Shown: positions 54,745-64,000 of the stretch, in pieces
How the letters are laid out: each line of letters opens with the position of its first letter
Position numbering within the stretch: the stretch's first letter is position 1
Source of the DNA: Bathymodiolus brooksi
Lineage: Eukaryota > Mollusca > Bivalvia > Mytilida > Modiolidae
DNA length: 64,000 bases
Direction of reading: 5' to 3'
Assembly (NCBI GenBank): GCA_963680875.1
Contig: OY804577.1
Coordinates: 150,244,196 to 150,308,195 of the forward strand
Translations under genes and position numbers: made by a program
The notes under the pieces: model-generated
The model's input: the letters and a program-made list of their open reading frames with translations, nothing else
Told to the model about the DNA's origin: nothing
The model's database searches: none

Positions 54745-57652
54745 AAACATGATGAAGTGATTGTTCATACTGTGAATGTCTAACGTCAAACATACGCCAC
54801 ATACCGGGCCTACATAAACATGATGAAGGGAGTGTTCCTACTGTGAATGTCTAACGTTAAACGTATACCACATACCTGGTCTACATAAATATGATGAAGT
54901 GATTGTTCCTACTGTGAATGTCTAACGTCAAGCGTATGCCACATACCGGGTCTACATAAACATGATGAAGTGATTGTTCCTACTGTGAATGTATAACGTC
55001 AAACGTACGCCACATACCGGGTCTACATAAACATGATGAAGTGATTGTTCCTGCTGTGAATGTCTAACGTCAAACGTATGCCACATACCTGGTCTACATA
55101 AACATGATGAAGTAATTGTTCCTACTGTGAATGTCGAACGTCAAACGTATGCCACATACCGGGTCTACATAAACATGATGAAGTGATTGTTCCTACTGTG
55201 AATGTCTAACGTCAAACGTACGCCACATACCGGGTCTACATAAACATGATGAAGTGATTGTTCCTACTGTGAATGTCTAACGTCAAACGTATGCCACATA
55301 CCTGGTCTACATAAACATGATGAAGTAATTGTTCCTACTGTGAATGTCTAACGTCAAACGTATGCCACATACCGGGTCTACATAAACATGATGAAGTGAT
55401 TGTTCCTACTGTGAATGTCTAACGTCAAACGTACGCCACATACCGGGTCTACATAAACATGATGAAGTGATTGTTCCTACTGTGAATGTCTAACGTTAAA
55501 CGTATGCCACATACCGGGTCTACATAAACCTTATGAAGTAATTGTTCCTACTGTGAATGTCTAACGTCAAACGTATGCCACATACCGGGTCTACATAAAC
55601 ATGATGAAGTGATTGTTCCTACTGTGAATGTCTAACGTCAAACGTATGCCACATACCGGGTCTACATAAACATGATGAAGTGATTGTTCATACTGTGAAT
55701 GTCTAACGTCAAACATACGCCACATACCGGGTCTACATAAACATGATGAAGGGATTGTTCCTACTGTGAATGTCTAACGTTAAACGTATACCACATACCT
55801 GGTCTACATAAATATGATGAAGTGATTGTTCCTACTGTGAATGTCTAACGTCAAGCGTATGCCACATACCGGGTCTACATAAACATGATGAAGTGATTGT
55901 TCCTACTGTGAATGTCTAACGTCAAACGTACGCCACATACCGGGTCTACATAAACATGATGAAGTGATTGTTCCTACTGTGAATGTCTAACGTCAAACGT
56001 ATGCCACATACCTGGTCTACATAAACATGATGAAGTAATTGTTCCTACTGTGAATGTCGAACGTCAAACGTATGCCACATACCGGCTCTACATAAACATG
56101 ATGAAGTAATTGCTCCTACTGTGAATGTCTAACGTCAAAGGTATGCCACATACCGGGTCTACATAAACATGATGAAGTGATTGTTCCTACTGTGAATGTC
56201 TAACGTCAAACGTACGCCACATACCGGGTCTACATAAACATGATGAAGTGATTGTTCCTACTGTGAATGTCTAACGTTAAACGTATGCCACATACCGGGT
56301 CTACATAAACCTTATGAAGTAATTGTTCCTACTGTGAATGTCTAACGTCAAACGTATGCCACATACGGGTCTACATAAACATGATGAAGTGATTGTTCCT
56401 ACTGTGAATGTCTAACGTCAAACGTATGCCACATACCGGGTCTACATAAACATGATGAAGGGATTGTTCCTACTGTGAATGTCTAACGTTAAACGTATGC
56501 CACATACCGGGTCTACATAAACCTTATGAAGTAATTGTTCCTACTGTGAATGTCTAACGTCAAACGTATGCCACATACGGGTCTACATAAACATGATGAA
56601 GTGATTGTTCCTACTGTGAATGTCTAAGGTCAAACGTATGCCACATACCGGGTCTACATAAACATGATGAAGTGATTGTTCATACTGTGAATGTCTAACG
56701 TCAAACATACGCCACATACCGGGCCTACATAAACATGATGAAGGGAGTGTTCCTACTGTGAATGTCTAACGTTAAACGTATACCACATACCTGGTCTACA
56801 TAAATATGATGAAGTGATTGTTCCTACTGTGAATGTCTAACGTCAAGCGTATGCCACATACCGGGTCTACATAAACATGATGAAGTGATTGTTCCTACTG
56901 TGAATGTATAACGTCAAACGTACGCCACATACCGGGTCTACATAAACATGATGAAGTGATTGTTCCTACTGTGAATGTCTAACGTCAAACGTATGCCACA
57001 TACCTGGTCTACATAAACATGATGAAGTAATTGTTCCTACTGTGAATGTCGAACGTCAAACGTATGCCACATACCGGGTCTACATAAACATGATGAAGTG
57101 ATTGTTCCTACTGTGAATGTCTAACGTCAAACGTATGCCACATATCGGGTCTACATAAACATGATGAAGTGATTGTTCATACTGTGAATGTCTAACGTCA
57201 AACGTACGCCACATACCGGGTCTACATAAATATGATGAAGTGATTGTTCCTACTGTGAATGTCTAACGTTAAACGTATACCACATACCTGGTCTACATAA
57301 ATATGATGAAGTGATTGTTCCTACTGTGAATGTCTAACGTCAAGCGTATGCCACATACCGGGTCTACATAAACATGATGAAGTGATTGTTCCTACTGTGA
57401 ATGTCTAACGTCAAACGTACGCCACATACCGGGTCTACATAAACATGATGAAGTGATTGTTCCTACTGTGAATGTCTAACGTCAAACGTATGCCACATAC
57501 CTGGTCTACATAAACATGATGAAGTAATTGTTCCTACTGTGAATGTCGAACGTCAAACGTATGCCACATACGGGTCTACATAAACATGATGAAGTGATTG
57601 TTCCTACTGTGAATGTCTAAGGTCAAACGTATGCCACATACCGGGTCTACAT
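54745..57652 (+). repeat. 41-monomer HOR derivative with junction Y (2,908 bp)
   Basis: This has the same first 24 monomers as the previous unit, then k l b* (Q block, 54745-56659, 1,915 bp), then a shortened P block c** d* e a* f g b~ c' Y e a f gl b* (56660-57652, 993 bp, 14 monomers). Relative to the 48-mer, f g' a h i b c d is replaced by the hybrid Y. Length is again 41 monomers, with three 70-bp members, although a different set of seven monomers has been lost than in the previous unit. Confidence 0.87.
57228..57298 (+). repeat. Chimeric monomer Y (C4T head, type d tail)
   Basis: The head is AAATATG with GTGATT, as in type e; the tail has GTTAAAC, TATACC and CCTGG, as in type d. Normal d monomers in the 14-mer and 48-mer families have GGGATT. 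Y sits where eight monomers of the full unit are missing. The parents could be f and d with a C4T point change, or e and d; sequence alone does not decide. A similar hybrid (GTGATT with TATACC) is common at 16-24 kb. Confidence 0.78.
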
Positions 57653-60600
57653 AAACATGATGAAGTGATTGTTCATACTGTGAATGTCTAACGTCAAACA
57701 TACGCCACATACCGGGCCTACATAAACATGATGAAGGGAGTGTTCCTACTGTGAATGTCTAACGTTAAACGTATACCACATACCTGGTCTACATAAATAT
57801 GATGAAGTGATTGTTCCTACTGTGAATGTCTAACGTCAAGCGTATGCCACATACCGGGTCTACATAAACATGATGAAGTGATTGTTCCTACTGTGAATGT
57901 ATAACGTCAAACGTACGCCACATACCGGGTCTACATAAACATGATGAAGTGATTGTTCCTGCTGTGAATGTCTAACGTCAAACGTATGCCACATACCTGG
58001 TCTACATAAACATGATGAAGTAATTGTTCCTACTGTGAATGTCGAACGTCAAACGTATGCCACATACCGGGTCTACATAAACATGATGAAGTGATTGTTC
58101 CTACTGTGAATGTCTAACGTCAAACGTACGCCACATACCGGGTCTACATAAACATGATGAAGTGATTGTTCCTACTGTGAATGTCTAACGTCAAACGTAT
58201 GCCACATACCTGGTCTACATAAACATGATGAAGTAATTGTTCCTACTGTGAATGTCTAACGTCAAACGTATGCCACATACCGGGTCTACATAAACATGAT
58301 GAAGTGATTGTTCCTACTGTGAATGTCTAACGTCAAACGTACGCCACATACCGGGTCTACATAAACATGATGAAGTGATTGTTCCTACTGTGAATGTCTA
58401 ACGTTAAACGTATGCCACATACCGGGTCTACATAAACCTTATGAAGTAATTGTTCCTACTGTGAATGTCTAACGTCAAACGTATGCCACATACCGGGTCT
58501 ACATAAACATGATGAAGTGATTGTTCCTACTGTGAATGTCTAACGTCAAACGTATGCCACATACCGGGTCTACATAAACATGATGAAGTGATTGTTCATA
58601 CTGTGAATGTCTAACGTCAAACATACGCCACATACCGGGTCTACATAAACATGATGAAGGGATTGTTCCTACTGTGAATGTCTAACGTTAAACGTATACC
58701 ACATACCTGGTCTACATAAATATGATGAAGTGATTGTTCCTACTGTGAATGTCTAACGTCAAGCGTATGCCACATACCGGGTCTACATAAACATGATGAA
58801 GTGATTGTTCCTACTGTGAATGTCTAACGTCAAACGTACGCCACATACCGGGTCTACATAAACATGATGAAGTGATTGTTCCTACTGTGAATGTCTAACG
58901 TCAAACGTATGCCACATACCTGGTCTACATAAACATGATGAAGTAATTGTTCCTACTGTGAATGTCGAACGTCAAACGTATGCCACATACCGGCTCTACA
59001 TAAACATGATGAAGTAATTGCTCCTACTGTGAATGTCTAACGTCAAAGGTATGCCACATACCGGGTCTACATAAACATGATGAAGTGATTGTTCCTACTG
59101 TGAATGTCTAACGTCAAACGTACGCCACATACCGGGTCTACATAAACATGATGAAGTGATTGTTCCTACTGTGAATGTCTAACGTTAAACGTATGCCACA
59201 TACCGGGTCTACATAAACCTTATGAAGTAATTGTTCCTACTGTGAATGTCTAACGTCAAACGTATGCCACATACGGGTCTACATAAACATGATGAAGTGA
59301 TTGTTCCTACTGTGAATGTCTAACGTCAAACGTATGCCACATACCGGGTCTACATAAACATGATGAAGGGATTGTTCCTACTGTGAATGTCTAACGTTAA
59401 ACGTATGCCACATACCGGGTCTACATAAACCTTATGAAGTAATTGTTCCTACTGTGAATGTCTAACGTCAAACGTATGCCACATACGGGTCTACATAAAC
59501 ATGATGAAGTGATTGTTCCTACTGTGAATGTCTAAGGTCAAACGTATGCCACATACCGGGTCTACATAAACATGATGAAGTGATTGTTCATACTGTGAAT
59601 GTCTAACGTCAAACATACGCCACATACCGGGCCTACATAAACATGATGAAGGGAGTGTTCCTACTGTGAATGTCTAACGTTAAACGTATACCACATACCT
59701 GGTCTACATAAATATGATGAAGTGATTGTTCCTACTGTGAATGTCTAACGTCAAGCGTATGCCACATACCGGGTCTACATAAACATGATGAAGTGATTGT
59801 TCCTACTGTGAATGTATAACGTCAAACGTACGCCACATACCGGGTCTACATAAACATGATGAAGTGATTGTTCCTACTGTGAATGTCTAACGTCAAACGT
59901 ATGCCACATACCTGGTCTACATAAACATGATGAAGTAATTGTTCCTACTGTGAATGTCGAACGTCAAACGTATGCCACATACCGGGTCTACATAAACATG
60001 ATGAAGTGATTGTTCCTACTGTGAATGTCTAACGTCAAACGTATGCCACATATCGGGTCTACATAAACATGATGAAGTGATTGTTCATACTGTGAATGTC
60101 TAACGTCAAACGTACGCCACATACCGGGTCTACATAAACATGATGAAGTGATTGTTCCTACTGTGAATGTCTAACGTCAAACGTATGCCACATACCTGGT
60201 CTACATAAACATGATGAAGTAATTGTTCCTACTGTGAATGTCTAACGTCAAACGTATGCCACATACCGGGTCTACATAAACATGATGAAGTGATTGTTCC
60301 TACTGTGAATGTCTAACGTCAAACGTACGCCACATACCGGGTCTACATAAACATGATGAAGTGATTGTTCCTACTGTGAATGTCTAACGTTAAACGTATG
60401 CCACATACCGGGTCTACATAAACCTTATGAAGTAATTGTTCCTACTGTGAATGTCTAACGTCAAACGTATGCCACATACCGGGTCTACATAAACATGATG
60501 AAGTGATTGTTCCTACTGTGAATGTCTAACGTCAAACGTATGCCACATACCGGGTCTACATAAACATGATGAAGTGATTGTTCATACTGTGAATGTCTAA

Positions 60601-61057
60601 CGTCAAACATACGCCACATACCGGGTCTACATAAACATGATGAAGGGATTGTTCCTACTGTGAATGTCTAACGTTAAACGTATACCACATACCTGGTCTA
60701 CATAAATATGATGAAGTGATTGTTCCTACTGTGAATGTCTAACGTCAAGCGTATGCCACATACCGGGTCTACATAAACATGATGAAGTGATTGTTCCTAC
60801 TGTGAATGTCTAACGTCAAACGTACGCCACATACCGGGTCTACATAAACATGATGAAGTGATTGTTCCTACTGTGAATGTCTAACGTCAAACGTATGCCA
60901 CATACCTGGTCTACATAAACATGATGAAGTAATTGTTCCTACTGTGAATGTCGAACGTCAAACGTATGCCACATACGGGTCTACATAAACATGATGAAGT
61001 GATTGTTCCTACTGTGAATGTCTAAGGTCAAACGTATGCCACATACCGGGTCTACAT
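57653..61057 (+). repeat. Complete 48-monomer HOR unit (3,405 bp)
   Basis: A Q block of 27 monomers (57653-59567, 1,915 bp) is followed by a full P block of 21 (59568-61057, 1,490 bp). Diagnostic positions: GGGCCT 57714 and 59629, TCCTGCTG 57958, GGCTCT 58992, TATCGGG about 60051, TCTAAGG near 59533 and 61024. Three 70-bp monomers give 48 x 71 - 3 = 3,405. This is the only undeleted Q-P pair in the window and is the best template for the family. Confidence 0.88.
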
Positions 61058-62490
61058 AAACATGATGAAGTGATTGTTCATACTGTGAATGTCTAACGTC
61101 AAACATACGCCACATACCGGGCCTACATAAACATGATGAAGGGAGTGTTCCTACTGTGAATGTCTAACGTTAAACGTATACCACATACCTGGTCTACATA
61201 AATATGATGAAGTGATTGTTCCTACTGTGAATGTCTAACGTCAAGCGTATGCCACATACCGGGTCTACATAAACATGATGAAGTGATTGTTCCTACTGTG
61301 AATGTATAACGTCAAACGTACGCCACATACCGGGTCTACATAAACATGATGAAGTGATTGTTCCTACTGTGAATGTCTAACGTCAAACGTATGCCACATA
61401 CCTGGTCTACATAAACATGATGAAGTAATTGTTCCTACTGTGAATGTCGAACGTCAAACGTATGCCACATACCGGGTCTACATAAACATGATGAAGTGAT
61501 TGTTCCTACTGTGAATGTCTAACGTCAAACGTATGCCACATATCGGGTCTACATAAACATGATGAAGTGATTGTTCATACTGTGAATGTCTAACGTCAAA
61601 CGTACGCCACATACCGGGTCTACATAAACATGATGAAGTGATTGTTCCTACTGTGAATGTCTAACGTCAAACGTATGCCACATACCTGGTCTACATAAAC
61701 ATGATGAAGTAATTGTTCCTACTGTGAATGTCTAACGTCAAACGTATGCCACATACCGGGTCTACATAAACATGATGAAGTGATTGTTCCTACTGTGAAT
61801 GTCTAACGTCAAACGTACGCCACATACCGGGTCTACATAAACATGATGAAGTGATTGTTCCTACTGTGAATGTCTAACGTTAAACGTATGCCACATACCG
61901 GGTCTACATAAACCTTATGAAGTAATTGTTCCTACTGTGAATGTCTAACGTCAAACGTATGCCACATACCGGGTCTACATAAACATGATGAAGTGATTGT
62001 TCCTACTGTGAATGTCTAACGTCAAACGTATGCCACATACCGGGTCTACATAAACATGATGAAGTGATTGTTCATACTGTGAATGTCTAACGTCAAACAT
62101 ACGCCACATACCGGGTCTACATAAACATGATGAAGGGATTGTTCCTACTGTGAATGTCTAACGTTAAACGTATACCACATACCTGGTCTACATAAATATG
62201 ATGAAGTGATTGTTCCTACTGTGAATGTCTAACGTCAAGCGTATGCCACATACCGGGTCTACATAAACATGATGAAGTGATTGTTCCTACTGTGAATGTC
62301 TAACGTCAAACGTACGCCACATACCGGGTCTATATAAACATGATGAAGTGATTGTTCCTACTGTGAATGTCTAACGTCAAACGTATGCCACATACCTGGT
62401 CTACATAAACATGATGAAGTAATTGTTCCTACTGTGAATGTCGAACGTCAAACGTATGCCACATACCGGCTCTACATAAACATGATGAAG
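61058..62490 (+). repeat. Last P-type block, passing into gC
   Basis: The block starts c** d* e a* f g b~ c' f g' a h i b c d e a f, as a P block, but ends with the CGGCTCT monomer (62468) where P blocks normally have the TCGAAC 70-bp monomer. The spacing to the previous CGGCTCT is 3,476 bp, one monomer more than 48. A unique C to T change near 62332 gives TCTATATAAAC in one monomer. Confidence 0.82.
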
Positions 62491-63967
62491 TAATTGCTCC
62501 TACTGTGAATGTCTAACGTCAAAGGTATGCCACATACCGGGTCTACATAAACATGATGAAGTGATTGTTCCTACTGTGAATGTCTAACGTCAAACGTACG
62601 CCACATACCGGGTCTACATAAACATGATGAAGTGATTGTTCCTACTGTGAATGTCTAACGTTAAACGTATGCCACATACCGGGTCTACATAAACCTTATG
62701 AAGTAATTGTTCCTACTGTGAATGTCTAACGTCAAACGTATGCCACATACCGGGTCTACATAAACATGATGAAGTGATTGTTCCTACTGTGAATGTCTAA
62801 CGTCAAACGTACGCCACATACCGGGTCTACATAAACATGATGAAGGGATTGTTCCTACTGTGAATGTCTAACGTTAAACGTATGCCACATACCGGGTCTA
62901 CATAAACCTTATGAAGTAATTGTTCCTACTGTGAATGTCTAACGTCAAACGTATGCCACATACGGGTCTACATAAACATGATGAAGTGATTGTTCCTACT
63001 GTGAATGTCTAACGTCAAACGTATGCCACATACCGGGTCTACATAAACATGATGAAGTGATTGTTCATACTGTGAATGTCTAACGTCAAACATACGCCAC
63101 ATACCGGGTCTACATAAACATGATGAAGGGATTGTTCCTACTGTGAATGTCTAACGTTAAACGTATACCACATACCTGGTCTACATAAATATGATGAAGT
63201 GATTGTTCCTACTGTGAATGTCTAACGTCAAGCGTATGCCACATACCGGGTCTACATAAACATGATGAAGTGATTGTTCCTACTGTGAATGTCTAACGTC
63301 AAACGTACGCCACATACCGGGTCTACATAAACATGATGAAGTGATTGTTCCTACTGTGAATGTCTAACGTCAAACGTATGCCACATACCTGGTCTACATA
63401 AACATGATGAAGTAATTGTTCCTACTGTGAATGTCGAACGTCAAACGTATGCCACATACCGGGTCTACATAAACATGATGAAGTAATTGCTCCTACTGTG
63501 AATGTCTAATGTCAAAGGTATGCCACATACCGGGTCTACATAAACATGATGAAGTGATTGTTCCTACTGTGAATGTCTAACGTCAAACGTATGCCACATA
63601 CCGGGTCTACATAAACATGATGAAGTGATTGTTCATACTGTGAATGTCTAACGTCAAACATACGCCACATACCGGGTCTACATAAACATGATGAAGGGAT
63701 TGTTCCTACTGTGATTGTCTAACGTTAAACGTATACCACATACCTGGTCTACATAAATATGATGAAGTGATTGTTCCTACTGTGAATGTCTAACGTCAAG
63801 CGTATGCCACATACCGGGTCTACATAAACATGATGAAGTGATTGTTCCTACTGTGAATGTCTAACGTCAAACGTACGCCACATACCGGGTCTACATAAAC
63901 ATGATGAAGTGATTGTTCCTACTGTGAATGTCTAACGTCAAACGTACGCCACATACCGGGTCTACAT
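62491..63967 (+). repeat. Return to 14-mer-type order at the right edge
   Basis: After the CGGCTCT monomer the order is q a h i a k l b c d e a f g q b c d e a a, without the TGTATAAC, GGGAGTG or CGGGCCT markers. This is the order of the 25.8-44 kb domain. One q monomer has CTAATGTC (about 63507), a lost CpG. One d monomer has TGATTGTC (about 63713). The final two a monomers in a row are unusual for the 14-mer. Confidence 0.83.
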
Positions 63968-64000
63968 AAACATGATGAAGTGATTGTTCCTACTGTGAAT
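63968..64000 (+). repeat. Partial monomer at the window edge
   Basis: The last 33 bases are the first 33 positions of a monomer with a GTGATT head, cut by the end of the window. This shows the array continues to the right. Confidence 0.95.

Larger units (their letters stand above)
1..64000 (+). repeat. 71-bp satellite DNA array filling the window
   Basis: The window is a continuous head-to-tail array of a 71-bp monomer, about 900 copies, with no interruption by other sequence. All copies have the same orientation. Most differ from the reference by one to five bases, and the same few sites vary over and over: 4, 5, 7, 14-16, 21-23, 36-37, 40, 43, 45-49, 51-52 and 60-67. A recurring 70-bp form lacks one C at 60/61. 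Coding is excluded. On the + strand a monomer has stops at local positions 6, 9, 14, 29, 37 and 71; on the - strand all frames close within about 100 bases because 71 shifts the frame each copy. The array starts and ends mid-run, so its true length is unknown. This is typical of eukaryotic heterochromatic satellite DNA; whether it is the functional centromere cannot be read from sequence. Confidence 0.98.

Noticed and set aside
1..64000. Protein-coding tandem repeats or long ORFs
   Set aside because: 71 is not divisible by three, so each copy shifts frame. The + strand monomer has stops in all three frames, and the - strand closes within about 100 bases. The 70-bp variants change the shift but do not open a frame. 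Short ORFs here are artefacts of repetition.
1..64000. CRISPR array
   Set aside because: There are no unique spacers. The whole 71-bp unit is repeated, variant sites recur across the array in fixed combinations, and no cas-like gene is present.
1..64000. Telomeric repeat or ribosomal spacer repeat
   Set aside because: There is no short G-rich hexamer or heptamer array, and no rRNA or 5S gene between copies. Every base belongs to the 71-bp unit.
1..64000. Transposable element insertion or inverted segment
   Set aside because: I followed the monomer phase along the full window. All copies point the same way, and the only departures are indels of one to three bases. The 30.5-31.7 kb island and the domain borders are still satellite.
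1..64000. Nucleosome phasing by two monomers (142 bp)
   Set aside because: Two monomers are close to a nucleosome core length, but 71 bp is not a whole number of helical turns and I see no strong ten-base AA/TT periodicity. It is numerology without nucleosome-mapping data.
1..64000. Bacterial or phage origin
   Set aside because: 64 kb of gene-free, same-orientation satellite with higher-order repeats does not fit a prokaryotic or phage genome.

Overview
The whole 64,000-base window is one uninterrupted tandem array of a short satellite DNA. The monomer is 71 bp, with 70-bp and a few 69-bp variants. About 900 copies run head to tail in one orientation from the first base to the last, so the array continues past both window edges. 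The reference monomer is about 41% GC. I found no gene, RNA gene, transposon, CRISPR array or unique sequence. Every reading frame on both strands is closed within about 100 bases, and 71 is not a multiple of three. A long homogeneous satellite with higher-order repeats (HORs) indicates a eukaryotic chromosome, probably centromeric, pericentromeric, subtelomeric or sex-chromosome heterochromatin in a long-read assembly. I do not recognise the family and cannot name the species.

Monomer types used below are defined by differences from positions 1-71 of the window (type b): a = T51C; c = C23A, G48A, T51C; d = T14G, C43T, G52A, G62T; e = C4T, A46G; f = G62T; g = G15A, T37G; g' = G15A; h = C43T; i = A5C, G7T, G15A; j = A45G, T51C; k = T14G, C43T; l = i plus loss of one C at 60/61 (70 bp); q = G15A, T21C, C47G. 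Starred types carry an extra private change. The fixed order of these types shows several levels of HOR.

Layout. (1) 1-7.75 kb: a 2,764-bp (39-monomer) unit, then a second and a rearranged third copy. (2) 7.8-14.3 kb: two copies of a 3,259-bp (46-monomer) unit, each containing an internal 1,703-bp-offset duplication. (3) 13.4-20.36 kb: a duplication at 3,971 bp offset. (4) 19.5-22.1 kb: three copies of an 851-bp (12-monomer) unit. (5) 21.56-24.68 kb: a 1,560-bp (22-monomer) tandem duplication. (6) 24.67-25.79 kb: a displaced copy of block 3 ending at a visible breakpoint scar. (7) 25.8-43.97 kb: the most regular part, built from a 14-mer (a f g q a h i a k l b c d e, 993 bp) and a 7-mer (a f g b c d e, 497 bp). 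These combine into a 1,490-bp 21-mer, itself nested in a 3,902-bp 55-mer super-unit. (8) 44.5-62.5 kb: a related family with a 4,327-bp period and then a 48-mer (3,405 bp). Two 41-mer derivatives of the 48-mer arose by different 7-monomer deletions. (9) 62.5-64 kb: return to 14-mer-type order.

The biological content is therefore the history of the array: repeated unequal exchange at many scales, with chimeric monomers and small indels marking the exchange points. I read the HOR map from diagnostic sites and did not align every base.
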